Both the position numbers and the translations under genes were made by a program. Under the pieces are notes generated by a model. That model ran no database searches. It was not told where the DNA came from and worked only from the letters and a program-made list of their open reading frames with translations. A DNA stretch of 64,000 bases from VBAS01 sp964508655 (lineage in GTDB: Bacteria > Bacteroidota > Bacteroidia > Chitinophagales > Chitinophagaceae): contig CAZDUO010000006.1 in assembly GCA_964508655.1 (NCBI GenBank), positions 1 through 64,000 on the forward strand, written 5' to 3'. Below, in pieces: positions 17,901 through 26,280 of this stretch; within the stretch, counting starts at the first letter, position 1, and each line of letters starts with the position of its first letter.

Positions 17901-17931
17901 AAGGCTGCTTTTTATGGGCAGCCTTTTTTTT
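17901..17931 (+). terminator. Rho-independent terminator of the SusCD operon
   Basis: AAGGCTGC (17901-17908) pairs with GCAGCCTT (17918-17925), followed by eight T. Confidence 0.85.
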
Positions 17932-17993
17932 ACCCGGAATATTTATATATAAAACCGATTTCCTTAATTTTCATCTATAAATTAACTGTTATT

Positions 17994-18389
17994 ATGAAAA
18001 AAATTCTTTTGGCTGCCTGCTTATGGACAGGCGCAGCTGCTGTAAATGCGCAGACTCCTTCCGAGCCTCCGCTGGACGATTACACAGGTAAATATGTTTT
18101 TCCGGAGGGCAGCGTAGTGCCTGAAGTGGATGTGACGATTACAGACGGCGCCTTATTCATGACTTCGGTTGCAGGCTCTTCTGTTTGCACAAGACTGAGT
18201 GTGGATTCATTCCAGATAGTGGAGTTCAGCGGCATTGCCTTTTTTAAGCGAGGCGATGATAAAAAAGTGAATGCTGTGCATATAGAAGCCATGGGCTATG
18301 TGCTGGACGGGCAAAAGAAAAGCGACGGAAGCTGGGGCTTTACATTTTATTACCGGCCGGGAGGGGAATTACTGGTACCCAAAAAATAA
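17994..18389 (+). CDS. Small secreted protein, DUF3471-like
   Basis: 131 residues. Signal peptide MKKILLAACLWTGAAAVNAQ, then one beta-rich domain with DDYTGKYVFPEGSVVPEVDVTITDGALFM and GIAFFKRGDDKKVNAVHIEAMG, like the DUF3471-type domain often attached to beta-lactamase-like proteins. Here it stands alone. Its stop directly abuts the stop of hisS on the other strand (no spacer), so the genes converge tail to tail. Confidence 0.65.
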   Translation: MKKILLAACLWTGAAAVNAQTPSEPPLDDYTGKYVFPEGSVVPEVDVTITDGALFMTSVAGSSVCTRLSVDSFQIVEFSGIAFFKRGDDKKVNAVHIEAMGYVLDGQKKSDGSWGFTFYYRPGGELLVPKK

Positions 18390-19757
18390 TCAGAAAATAA
18401 AATTGATTAATTCCTGCTGCGGGATGGTTTGCTGGCTGCCCTGCAGCAGGTTTTTTATGGTGCAGGTTTTTTCTTCCACCTCTTTGGTTCCGATAAAAAC
18501 TGCATAAGGAATCTTTTTCTTTTCTGCGTATTTAAACTGTTTGTCAAACTTCACAGTTTCATGGTACAGTTCGCAGCGGATGTTCTTGCTCCGCAATTGC
18601 TGCATCAGCTTAAATGCGGTTTCGCTTTCTATTTTCCCCAGGTTAAAAAACAAAACCTGTGTGCCCACATGCACATTGGCCGGAAAAAGATTCAGTTCTT
18701 CCATCACATCATAAATGCGGTCCACACCAAATGATATACCCACCCCGGGAATGCCGGGAACACCAAACAGGCCCGTGAGATCATCATAACGTCCGCCGCC
18801 GCCAATGCTGCCTATTTTTACTACTGCCGGTGGCCTTGCTTCGAAGATGATGCCGGTGTAGTAGTTGAGGCCGCGGGCAAGCGTGGGGTCAATGATAAGT
18901 CGGGAGTGGTGAGTGCTGAGTCGTGAGTTGACGAACTCAAGTTCTTCAATTCCTTTTTTCCCTGTTTCCGATGAACCAATGAGTTCTTTTAATTGTGTAA
19001 TTTTTTCTTCGTTGCCGCCGGATATGGAAAGATATTTTTCAGCTAAGTCCACCTGTTCCCTGTTCAATCCTTTTTGCTTCAGCTCTTCCTTTACTTTTTC
19101 CAGGCCAATTTTATCCAGCTTGTCAATGGCAATGGCAATGTCGTTCATCTTTGCTGCGCTACCGCATCGTTCGGCAAGGGCGGTAAGAATTTTCCGGTGG
19201 CTGATGCGTAATTCAAAATCATTTATGCCCAGCTGTGTAAACACGTCGGTATAAATCAAAGCAAGCTCCACTTCGTTGAGCAGCGAATGACTGCCCACCA
19301 CATCGGCATCGAACTGGTAAAACTCCCGGTATCTTCCCTTCTGCGGCCGGTCGGCACGCCACACGGGTTGCACCTGGTAACGCTTAAACGGGAAAGTGAG
19401 CTGGTTGTAATTCATTGCCACATAGCGGGCAAAAGGAATGGTGAGGTCGTACTTCAGGGCCCTTTCAGTAATTCCTTTTGAATTTTTTCCCTGTAATATT
19501 TTTTCAAAATCTGCTCTTACCTGTTTTTCTTTTTCTTGATTATCGAGCCCGTTATTGAGAATTTTGAAAATCAATTTATCGCCTTCTTCGCCATACTTGC
19601 CTATCAGCGTTTCGAGGTTTTCCATCGCCGGTGTTTCCAGCGGCTCAAAACCATAAACCTCAAAAACGTTTTTTATTGTTTCAATAATAAAACTCCGTTT
19701 GCGGATCACTGCGGCTCCGAAGTCTCTTGTGCCTTGGGGTAGCGAGGGTTTTGTCAT
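18390..19757 (-). CDS. hisS: Histidyl-tRNA synthetase with repeat-derived insert
   Basis: 455 residues, class II aaRS charging tRNA-His. Motif 2 region (QVQPVWRADRPQKGRYREFYQFDADVVG), the His-specific motif LARGLNYYTGIIFEA and motif 3 (VGISFGVDRIYDVMEE) are intact, followed by the anticodon-binding domain. Just before the LARGLNYYTG motif the protein reads FVNSRLSTHHSRLIIDPT; the DNA there (18899-18935) is a GTGAGT/GAGTCGTGAGTT repeat like that in the sulfite reductase gene, so a few residues of a surface loop seem repeat-derived. Preceded by the phosphatase gene 2 bp away. Confidence 0.95.
   Translation of the reverse strand: MTKPSLPQGTRDFGAAVIRKRSFIIETIKNVFEVYGFEPLETPAMENLETLIGKYGEEGDKLIFKILNNGLDNQEKEKQVRADFEKILQGKNSKGITERALKYDLTIPFARYVAMNYNQLTFPFKRYQVQPVWRADRPQKGRYREFYQFDADVVGSHSLLNEVELALIYTDVFTQLGINDFELRISHRKILTALAERCGSAAKMNDIAIAIDKLDKIGLEKVKEELKQKGLNREQVDLAEKYLSISGGNEEKITQLKELIGSSETGKKGIEELEFVNSRLSTHHSRLIIDPTLARGLNYYTGIIFEARPPAVVKIGSIGGGGRYDDLTGLFGVPGIPGVGISFGVDRIYDVMEELNLFPANVHVGTQVLFFNLGKIESETAFKLMQQLRSKNIRCELYHETVKFDKQFKYAEKKKIPYAVFIGTKEVEEKTCTIKNLLQGSQQTIPQQELINFIF
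18899..18935. repeat. GTGAGT/GAGTCGTGAGTT repeat inside hisS
   Basis: GAGTGGTGAGTGCTGAGTCG continuing to GTGAGTTGACGAACTC. In frame on the minus strand as SRLSTHHSRL. Shares GAGTCGTGAGTT with 1136-1147. Confidence 0.6.
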
Positions 19758-19759
19758 AG

Positions 19760-20314
19760 TTACTGGTTGCTGGTTGCCGGATTCTGGTAATTGAACCCAT
19801 CTTTGTCAAAGCTATGGTGGGCAGGCATTGAAAGGGGATCATTGTCCCGATAGCTATCGGGAGAATATTTTCTTACGATGGCTTCGCAGGCTTCATCAAG
19901 CAGCTTAAACACTTCATGATATTCCCGCTCCGGTCCGTACCAGGGATCAGGCACTTCCATGTTTTTGCCGGGATACAGTTCATTCAATAATAAATCCGCT
20001 TTGCTTTCAATAAAATTGTTTTTAGCTATCCGGCGCATTTCTTCCATCACATCTTCAGCCATGGCATAAATTTTATCGAAGCTGATAAAATCGTCTGCTG
20101 TAAATCTTCTTGCCCTTTGCTGGCTGATATCAATGCCGTGAAGCCTTGCAATTTTTTGCGACAGCGGATGCGGCGGCTCACCGGTATGATAGCTGTTGGT
20201 GCCGGCGCTTTCTACTGTCCACTTCAATCCTGCCTGCCAGGCTTTTTGCTGCAGAATGCCCTCAGCCAGCGGGCTGCGGCAGATATTGCCAAGACAAACC
20301 ATTAAAATTTTCAT
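19760..20314 (-). CDS. Low-molecular-weight protein-tyrosine phosphatase with palindrome insert
   Basis: 184 residues. The P-loop MVCLGNICRSPLAEG has Cys7-x5-Arg13-Ser, and the general acid is in VPDPWYGPE. The core ends near EAIVRKY; beyond it about 30 extra residues follow. The first (SPDSYRDND) come from an 18-bp palindrome at 19845-19862, and the last (YQNPATSNQ) from a GCTGGTTGCTGGTTG-type repeat at 19748-19785. Family members are usually about 150-160 residues. Likely substrates are phosphotyrosine or phosphoarginine proteins. Directly upstream of hisS. Confidence 0.9.
   Translation of the reverse strand: MKILMVCLGNICRSPLAEGILQQKAWQAGLKWTVESAGTNSYHTGEPPHPLSQKIARLHGIDISQQRARRFTADDFISFDKIYAMAEDVMEEMRRIAKNNFIESKADLLLNELYPGKNMEVPDPWYGPEREYHEVFKLLDEACEAIVRKYSPDSYRDNDPLSMPAHHSFDKDGFNYQNPATSNQ
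19845..19862. repeat. 18-bp palindrome in the phosphatase gene
   Basis: TCCCGATAGCTATCGGGA, perfect. Shares CCGATAGCTATCGG with the palindrome at 58347-58364 in a traI-like gene. In frame here. Confidence 0.85.
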
Positions 20315-20431
20315 GCAGCAAATGTCTGCGAAATTGAATAATTAATAATGAATAATGAATAATAATTTGTTCAGAAACGATTACTATATGGAAATAATTT
20401 CTGCCTGCATCTCATTCGCAAAAGTATAGCC

Positions 20432-21238
20432 ATGACTAACAATGAAATTCTGCAGGCTGATATGCTCGACATTTTGTTTGAGCGCCGCAACAAACTTTAC
20501 GGAGCCTACGCATTGCGCAAAACATATCCCAGGCGACTGAGTACGGCCACTGCTGCAGCCCTTTCGCTGGTGCTGCTCTTGCTTATCATGTCTTTTATCA
20601 ATAACAATAAAAAAAACAGGAGGGGACCGGTTGAAAACGACAGAACAGTAACACTGACACAGATTGAAATTCCGGAAAAACCCGATGAACCTGAACAACG
20701 GAGGGAGCAAACTCCATTACAAACTGCACAGGCCGACCACCAGCAAATAGTGGTCGTGCCCGATGAACTGGCCGATGAGCCCATAGCCGAACAAATGGAC
20801 ATTCAAAATGCACAGGTGGGAAATGAAAACAATTCCGGAAAACCGGATGATGATATTGTAAAACCCGTTACTGAGGAAATTGACACCGGAAATACAACCG
20901 CAACCATGCAGGAAAATGAATCAATATTTAGAAAAAGAGAAATTCCTCCTGCATTTCCCGGCGGCGAGGAAGCCTGGGTTTCTTTTCTCCGGAAATTTTT
21001 ACAAACACCTGACGATCTGGAACCCGGCCAGCGGGTAGATGTGACGGTCCGGTTTTGGGTAGATGTTGATGGCAGTGTGTCAAAACCTGAAATTATCAAA
21101 AGCGGCGGCAGGGCATTTGATAATGAAGTGCTGAGGGTGCTGAAAAAAATGCCCAAATGGGAACCAGCCGAGCAGAACGGCCGCAAAGTGGCGGTATCTT
21201 ACACGCAATCTTTCGCCTTTCTTGGCATGGAGGAATAA
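20432..21238 (+). CDS. TonB-family energy transducer
   Basis: 268 residues. N-terminus NEILQADMLDILFERRNKLYGAYALRKTYPRRL, one membrane segment (about residues 48-65), a charged Glu/Pro-rich spacer and a TonB C-terminal domain (FPGGEEAWVSFLRKFL ... GRKVAVSYTQSFAFLG). It couples inner-membrane energy to outer-membrane transporters such as the SusC protein. The N-terminus closely matches the TonB at 46774-47601, so the two are paralogues. No ExbB/ExbD lies beside this one; it may share the set at 44.4-46.7 kb. Confidence 0.88.
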   Translation: MTNNEILQADMLDILFERRNKLYGAYALRKTYPRRLSTATAAALSLVLLLLIMSFINNNKKNRRGPVENDRTVTLTQIEIPEKPDEPEQRREQTPLQTAQADHQQIVVVPDELADEPIAEQMDIQNAQVGNENNSGKPDDDIVKPVTEEIDTGNTTATMQENESIFRKREIPPAFPGGEEAWVSFLRKFLQTPDDLEPGQRVDVTVRFWVDVDGSVSKPEIIKSGGRAFDNEVLRVLKKMPKWEPAEQNGRKVAVSYTQSFAFLGMEE

Positions 21239-21353
21239 GCCGTATATGAAAATTGAAAATTTTACCCCAGCAGCCCGGGGAATTATAAATGAACTTGTCT
21301 ATTTCAGGGTAAAAATTTTTATCTTGCCGCTTCCGCTAAGGTTTTGATAGCAT

Positions 21354-21572
21354 ATGATGTTTGACGATAAAGAACGAAATACATCCGCCCGGCTGCGGTC
21401 CCTCTACAATTATACAATGGGCGTATTGTGGATAGCTGTCGGGATTTTCTTTTTGTTTCAAAAAAAATTCGGTTACGATCTCCAGTTCAATTCGTTACTG
21501 ACCGGCATTTTTGGGGTGTCCAGTTTATTGTATGGTTTGTTCAGAATTTACCGGGGGTACATAAAGAAATAA
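21354..21572 (+). CDS. Small two-TM membrane protein
   Basis: 72 residues, two membrane segments (about 20-36 and 45-63) in MGVLWIAVGIFFLFQKK and FNSLLTGIFGVSSLLYGLFRIYRGY. Starts at ATG 21354 or 21357. Short, not a family I can name. Followed after 23 bp by the PstS-like gene in the same direction, so probably cotranscribed with it. Confidence 0.65.
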   Translation: MMFDDKERNTSARLRSLYNYTMGVLWIAVGIFFLFQKKFGYDLQFNSLLTGIFGVSSLLYGLFRIYRGYIKK

Positions 21573-21595
21573 TTAAAAAATTAAACAGGAATGGC

Positions 21596-22516
21596 ATGCT
21601 GTGGATTCGCTACCGATGGATATTCGTACCGGCTCTTTTTATTATAACGGGATGCGGGTCGGGAAATGAAACAACCGGTAACAACCGGTATGACCGGGGG
21701 CACATTGCTATCAGCGCCGACGAATCATTCAAACCCGTTATTGATTCGCAGGTGCAGGTGTACGAAGCAAAATATCCCAATGTAAAACTGAATGTTCTTT
21801 ATAAACCGGAGGCTGACTGCATCCGTGATCTGGGTGTTGATTCCGTTAAAATGGTCATCATCACCAGGCGGCTGCACCCGGAGGAAAAGCAGTTTATTGT
21901 GGATTCATTTCAGCTGGCGCCGGAGCAGATGCTGCTGGCTTTTGATGCCATTGCAGTGATAGTGCATCCGGAATCGGGTGAATTTCTTTTTTCCATGAAT
22001 GATCTGAAAGAAATTCTCACCGGGAAATTTAGGAAAAATTTAATCCCGGTATTTGACGGCCTGAAAGCAACCAGCACGGTACGCTTTATCGTCGATTCCC
22101 TGTTGCGTGGCGATTCACTTACCGGCAAAGCCCTGGCAGCAAAGAGCAGCGAAGAAGTGATGGATTATGTCTCAAAAAATCCCGAAGCCGTGGGCTTCAT
22201 CGGGGTAAGCTGGATAGGAAACAAGGATGATGAAAAGCAAGCAAGTTTTTTGACAAAAGTAAAATTGGCCGAACTTGAAAGTACTGACCAGCCCGGCAAA
22301 TATGTGCAGCCGGTGCAGGCCAATATTTACAACCGCCGCTACCCGATCATCCGGGAGCTGGTGGCAATTATAAAAGAAAAACCCAGGGACGGTCTTGCTC
22401 ATGGATTCAGAAATTTTATGACCAGTGAAAAAGGACAACTGATTTTCCGCAGGGCCTACCTGGTACCGGCGTATATGCAGTTTATTGTGCGGCCCACACA
22501 GCTCCGGGACGATTAA
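21596..22516 (+). CDS. PstS-like phosphate-binding lipoprotein
   Basis: 306 residues from ATG 21596, chosen because it gives a lipoprotein signal (LFIITGCGSGNE, Cys at about 20). The rest has the PstS-type periplasmic-binding layout: HIAISADESFKPVIDSQVQVYEAKYPNVKLNV, FDAIAVIVHPES, FSMNDLKEILTGK and AVGFIGVSW. No pst transporter genes are near. In Bacteroidota such stand-alone PstS-like proteins occur beside TonB/TPR genes, as here; a role outside phosphate uptake is possible. Confidence 0.75.
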   Translation: MLWIRYRWIFVPALFIITGCGSGNETTGNNRYDRGHIAISADESFKPVIDSQVQVYEAKYPNVKLNVLYKPEADCIRDLGVDSVKMVIITRRLHPEEKQFIVDSFQLAPEQMLLAFDAIAVIVHPESGEFLFSMNDLKEILTGKFRKNLIPVFDGLKATSTVRFIVDSLLRGDSLTGKALAAKSSEEVMDYVSKNPEAVGFIGVSWIGNKDDEKQASFLTKVKLAELESTDQPGKYVQPVQANIYNRRYPIIRELVAIIKEKPRDGLAHGFRNFMTSEKGQLIFRRAYLVPAYMQFIVRPTQLRDD

Positions 22517-22552
22517 TTGGCTATATTTATAACCTCATAAAGTGAAACGAAA

Positions 22553-24286
22553 ATGAAGAAGACCTTTCTTGCTGTATGCTTTGTCATACTTGCGGCGGCA
22601 CTTCCTGCCGGTGCGCAAACTGTCCAGGAGGGAGTCAATCACCTGTATGCCGACCGCTTTCAAAATGCTGTGGCTACCTTTAAAAAAATACTGGACGTAA
22701 ATCCAAACGTTATTGATGCTATTTACTGGCTGGGACAGACTTACCTGGATATGGATGACAATGATGCCGCCCGCCAGCTATACGATAAAGCCCTGCAGAC
22801 AAACGGCAATGCGCCGCTGCTGATGGTGGGTAAGGGACATGTGCTGCTGCTGGATAAAAAAACCAGTGAAGCCCGCCAGCAATTTGAAACAGCAATGACA
22901 ATAAGCCGTACAAAAAAGGGTGACGACCCTGTCATATTGAATGCCATCGGCCGTGCCAATGTGGATGCAAGAGAAGGTAACCTGGATTATGCCGTGCAGG
23001 TGCTTGAAAAAGCTTTTGAGCGGGATCCTAAAAACGCTGATATAGCGCTGAACCTGGGAAATGCTTATCGTAAAAAAGATCCCGGCCAGGGTGGAGGTAA
23101 AGCTTATGAAATGTACCAGGTGGCCATAAAGCTGAATCCCAATTTTGCCTATCCGCATGTGCGTATTGCCAAGCTGTTTGAAACACAAAAAAACTGGGAG
23201 CTGGTGCTGGAAAACCTGAACAAAGCGGTAAAGGCTGATCCTACATTCAGCCTTGCCTATTATGAATTTTTCTATTATTATTTTTTCAATAATAAGCTGG
23301 ATGAGGCCACTTCTTATTTTAATAAATATGTGGGCACCCGTGCCGGTGAGGATAAAACGGATGATGATTACCTGCAATCGCAGTTGTGCTGGGCCAAGAA
23401 AGATTATGACTGTGCCATAGCCAAAGCCGAAAGTGTGAAAGCCGCCATGGGTGCAAAAGTGAAACCAAGAGCCTACAAGCAGCTGGCTTACTCTTATCTT
23501 GGCAAACAAGATTTTTCCAAAGCTAAAGTAAATGTGGATGCTTTTTTTGAAAGGGAAAAAGAAGGATTCTCTCTCCAGGATCATATCCTGAAAGCCGATA
23601 TCTATTCAGGCTTCGGCGCCTCCTGCGAAGATCTGTATAGCTTGTATATGAACGGCGCTTCTGCCGATTCAATACTTTCGTCAAAAATTGATTTTATGAC
23701 CAAGGCTGCCGATTTCTTTAAAAGCAGAAAATGCACGAAGCAGGAAGCCGATATGCGCTGGGCTATTTATAATACAAGACCCAATCCGAACCCGGCGGGT
23801 CTGGTGAATCTGGGAATTCTCTATTCACAGGCTGGTGATCTTTTGAAAGCCGATAGCCTCTTTGCTAATTATATAGCTGCATTTCCCGACAGTATTTATG
23901 GTTATTACTGGAGAGCCAGGGTGAGTTATATGATTGATACTACCATGACCGTTGAGCCCTATATTACAAACCTGTTAAACTGTAATGAAAAAACCATTGA
24001 TATAGCTTCGCTGGACAAAACGAGATATAAATCAATGGGAACAAATGCAGCACTGGTGCTTACCGGTTACTGGAATAATATCAAGAGCAGCCGTGATACA
24101 GCTTATTCATACCTTTTAAAGGGATGGGATATTGATAGTACCAATGAACAGTTAAGAAGAATCAAAGAAATTTTTGACAAACAGCCTGCATCAAAAGGGA
24201 ATCAACCTAAGCAACCCGCAAAGACAGGAACAAAACCTTCCGCCTCTGTGCGTATGCCCATGAACAAGGATTCCATTGAGATTTGA
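22553..24286 (+). CDS. TPR-repeat periplasmic protein
   Basis: 577 residues with a signal peptide (FVILAAALPAGAQ) and TPR-type helical repeats over most of the length, for example AVATFKKILDVNPNVIDAIYWLGQTYLDM, AVQVLEKAFERDPKNADIALNLGNAYRK and VLENLNKAVKADPTFSLAYYEFFYYYF. The C-terminus is a Pro/Lys linker (GNQPKQPAKTGTKPSAS). Third gene of a set (small membrane protein, PstS-like, TPR) with short gaps, closed by a terminator; likely an envelope scaffold. Confidence 0.75.
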   Translation: MKKTFLAVCFVILAAALPAGAQTVQEGVNHLYADRFQNAVATFKKILDVNPNVIDAIYWLGQTYLDMDDNDAARQLYDKALQTNGNAPLLMVGKGHVLLLDKKTSEARQQFETAMTISRTKKGDDPVILNAIGRANVDAREGNLDYAVQVLEKAFERDPKNADIALNLGNAYRKKDPGQGGGKAYEMYQVAIKLNPNFAYPHVRIAKLFETQKNWELVLENLNKAVKADPTFSLAYYEFFYYYFFNNKLDEATSYFNKYVGTRAGEDKTDDDYLQSQLCWAKKDYDCAIAKAESVKAAMGAKVKPRAYKQLAYSYLGKQDFSKAKVNVDAFFEREKEGFSLQDHILKADIYSGFGASCEDLYSLYMNGASADSILSSKIDFMTKAADFFKSRKCTKQEADMRWAIYNTRPNPNPAGLVNLGILYSQAGDLLKADSLFANYIAAFPDSIYGYYWRARVSYMIDTTMTVEPYITNLLNCNEKTIDIASLDKTRYKSMGTNAALVLTGYWNNIKSSRDTAYSYLLKGWDIDSTNEQLRRIKEIFDKQPASKGNQPKQPAKTGTKPSASVRMPMNKDSIEI

Positions 24287-24320
24287 ATTTTCGTTTAGGT
24301 TTTCTTCATTATAGCAAAGT

Positions 24321-24354
24321 CCTTTCCGCCAAAAACGGGAGGGATTTTTTTTTG
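24321..24354 (+). terminator. Terminator after the TPR gene
   Basis: CCTTTCCG (24321-24328) pairs with CGGGAGGG (24336-24343, two G-U pairs), followed by nine T. Confidence 0.6.
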
Positions 24355-24445
24355 GCTAAGAGCAAAAGGAGAAAAGGAGTAAAGAAGATATTGGAAAGAA
24401 ACCTGTTACTCTTTTACTCCTTGCTTTCTTTTAATCTCTTAGTCC
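24354..24445. repeat. Long imperfect inverted repeat before the nuo promoter
   Basis: Purine-rich left arm (GGCTAAGAGCAAAAGGAG, AAAAGGAGTAAAG) and complementary right arm (CTTTTACTCC, CTCTTAGTCC) around a short loop. It could fold into a hairpin of about 90 nt. It fills most of the gap between the TPR gene and nuoA. Confidence 0.5.
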
Positions 24446-24477
24446 AGAATTATTCACGAAAATTGATTGCGTCGGCT

Positions 24478-24485
24478 TATTTTTG
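24478..24485 (+). promoter_or_regulatory. -7 box of the nuo operon promoter
   Basis: TATTTTTG, a full match to TAnnTTTG, 18 bp before the nuoA ATG, so the leader would be about 12 nt. No TTG at ideal distance upstream. Confidence 0.45.
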
Positions 24486-24503
24486 CCTTCCAGATCAGCA
24501 CCT

Positions 24504-24914
24504 ATGCTTCATCTACTCCAGGCCGATTTGAATCAGGTAGTGAATGACGTAACGAATTCCGGCAGCTATATCCCGGTAGCCATCCAGGTTCTCCTGGTGG
24601 TGGGGCTTATAGGAACTATGCTTGCCGTCACACACTGGCTGGGACCTAAGAGAAAAACAGCAGACAAGCTCCAGGTTTTTACAAGCGGTATTGCATCGCA
24701 TGGCGAGGCCCGCCAGCCGATGGCCATCAAGTATTTCCTGGTAGCTATTTTGTTTGTGTTGTTCGATGTGGAAGTGATTTTCTTTTACCCGTATGCGGTC
24801 AATTTTAAGTTCCTTGGCTGGCATGGCTTCTGGGCGGTGATGATGTTTGTGGCGTTCTTCCTGTGCGGATTTATTTATATCGTAAAGAAAGGTGCGCTGA
24901 AGTGGGAAGATTAA
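24504..24914 (+). CDS. nuoA: NADH-quinone oxidoreductase subunit A
   Basis: 136 residues from ATG 24504. Three membrane segments with the family hallmark YFLVAILFVLFDVEVIFFYPYAV (acidic residues near the quinone site) and GPKRKTADKLQVFTSGI in the first loop. Structural subunit of the membrane arm of complex I. First gene of the nuo operon; the stop runs directly into a GC hairpin repeat. Confidence 0.95.
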   Translation: MLHLLQADLNQVVNDVTNSGSYIPVAIQVLLVVGLIGTMLAVTHWLGPKRKTADKLQVFTSGIASHGEARQPMAIKYFLVAILFVLFDVEVIFFYPYAVNFKFLGWHGFWAVMMFVAFFLCGFIYIVKKGALKWED

Positions 24915-24947
24915 ACCCCCTGCCCCCCTAAAGGGGGAACTTAGGTT
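24915..24947. repeat. GC hairpin repeat, nuoA-nuoB gap, left copy
   Basis: ACCCCCTGCCCCCCTAAAGG then GGGAACTTAGGTTG. Begins at the nuoA stop codon. Inverted relative to the copy at 25031-25056. Confidence 0.75.
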
Positions 24948-25030
24948 GAAGTCTTCTCAGTCGATTTAAATAGTTCTTGGCAAAAAATTTTTTATCAAAT
25001 GAAAATTCTGAAATTATCAGGATTTCAAAA

Positions 25031-25056
25031 CACCCCTTTAGGGGTGGGGGGTAATT
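25031..25056. repeat. GC hairpin repeat, nuoA-nuoB gap, right copy
   Basis: CACCCCTTTAGGGGTGGGGG plus GTAATT, directly followed by the nuoB ATG. With the left copy it brackets an 80-bp AT-rich spacer. Confidence 0.75.
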
Positions 25057-25641
25057 ATGCCGCGTCCGGTATCATATAATGTAAATGTAAAGCCGCTGGA
25101 AAGGGATATCTCCCTTGCCGATATGCCCGGTGGCCACATGGGCGAAGGCTTCTTTGCCACCTCGTTGGATAAAGTGGTGGGTTTGGCAAGAAAAAATTCT
25201 ATCTGGCCCCTGCCTTTCGCTACTTCCTGCTGCGGGATCGAATTCATGGCCACCATGGGTTCGCATTACGACCTGGCAAGATTCGGAAGCGAACGGGTAG
25301 GTTTTTCTCCAAGACAATGTGATTTGCTGATGGTGATGGGCACCATTGCCAAAAAAATGGGGCCGGTGGTGAAGCAGGTGTATTTGCAAATGGCCGAGCC
25401 ACGCTGGGTGATGGCTGTTGGCGCCTGTGCCTGTTCGGGTGGAATCTTTGATACCTATTCGGTGTTGCAGGGTATTGACCAGGTGGTGCCGGTGGATGTG
25501 TATGTGCCCGGTTGCCCGCCACGGCCCGAAGCGATTATTGACGGGGTGATGCGTATCCAGGATTTGGTGGGTAAAGAAAGTTTGCGGAGAAGAAATGGTG
25601 AACGATACAAAGCGTTGCTGGAGAGTTATGGTATTCAATAA
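25057..25641 (+). CDS. nuoB: NADH-quinone oxidoreductase subunit B
   Basis: 194 residues. Carries 4Fe-4S cluster N2, which hands electrons to quinone. Ligands are visible as the tandem CysCys58-59 (TSCCGIEF), Cys124 (GACACSGG) and Cys153 (VPGCPPRPEA). Soluble connecting arm of complex I. The start ATG is preceded by a GC hairpin repeat rather than by a Shine-Dalgarno site. Confidence 0.97.
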   Translation: MPRPVSYNVNVKPLERDISLADMPGGHMGEGFFATSLDKVVGLARKNSIWPLPFATSCCGIEFMATMGSHYDLARFGSERVGFSPRQCDLLMVMGTIAKKMGPVVKQVYLQMAEPRWVMAVGACACSGGIFDTYSVLQGIDQVVPVDVYVPGCPPRPEAIIDGVMRIQDLVGKESLRRRNGERYKALLESYGIQ

Positions 25642-25649
25642 TAATTTAT

Positions 25650-25703
25650 GATTTAAGATTTGCGGTGGCGGATTTTGAATTCCGCAAGCCGCAATCTAAA
25701 ATC
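25650..25703. repeat. Hairpin repeat before nuoC
   Basis: GATTTAAGATTTGCGG (left arm) faces CCGCAATCTAAAATC (right arm), with an inner GCGGA...TCCGC stem. It occupies the whole gap between nuoB and the nuoC ATG at 25714. Confidence 0.65.
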
Positions 25704-25713
25704 AAAAACCGAT

Positions 25714-26220
25714 ATGGCTTTAACTAATGATAGGATAAAAGAGCGACTAATAACAAAATTCGGCGACCAGGTCTCAGGCTTTGCCGAACCGTACGGCATG
25801 CTCACCTTTGAAGCACCCAAAGAAATCAATCTGAAGGTGCTTAATTTTTTATACGATGACGAAGAGCTGAAATTTCGTTTTCTTACCGACCTGCAGGCGG
25901 TGCATTATCCCGACCAGAAAGGAACAGAACTGGCAGTAGTGTACCATCTGCATAACCTGGCTGACAATGTCCGTATCCGCTTCAAAGTGTTTACCGACAT
26001 GAATAAGCCGGATGTGTATACGGCCACGGGTTTGTTTTCCGGCGCCAACTGGATGGAAAGAGAAACATACGATTTCTTCGGTGTGAATTTCGTTGGTCAT
26101 CCCAACCTGAAGCGGATACTGAATGTGGAAGAAATGGATTATTTCCCGATGCGCAAGGAATACCCGCTGGAAGACCAGACAAGAGTGGATAAAGACGATG
26201 AAATGTTTGGCAGAGGATAA
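25714..26220 (+). CDS. nuoC: NADH-quinone oxidoreductase subunit C
   Basis: 168 residues from ATG 25714. Family signature ERETYDFFGVNFVGHPNLKRIL and the C-terminal YPLEDQTRVDKDD are clear. It is a separate gene, not fused to nuoD as in E. coli. Part of the quinone-proximal module of the soluble arm. Confidence 0.94.
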   Translation: MALTNDRIKERLITKFGDQVSGFAEPYGMLTFEAPKEINLKVLNFLYDDEELKFRFLTDLQAVHYPDQKGTELAVVYHLHNLADNVRIRFKVFTDMNKPDVYTATGLFSGANWMERETYDFFGVNFVGHPNLKRILNVEEMDYFPMRKEYPLEDQTRVDKDDEMFGRG

Positions 26221-26225
26221 TGTGA

Positions 26226-26275
26226 CAATTTGAAAATTCATTTGGTCATTTTCAATTTGTCAAATTTTCAAATTG
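26226..26275. repeat. AT hairpin repeat before nuoD
   Basis: CAATTTGAAAATT (26226-26238) and AATTTTCAAATTG (26263-26275), perfect 13-bp arms, ending 5 bp before the nuoD ATG. A related ACATTTTCAAATTTGC block occurs in the tra region at 58840-58871. Confidence 0.75.
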
Positions 26276-26280
26276 CTTTC

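Noticed and set aside
20335..20365. TAATAATGAATAATGAATAAT tract (cut short) as a special regulatory site
   Set aside because: It looks like a simple AT-rich dispersed or microsatellite tract in a gap, with nothing tying it to a function.
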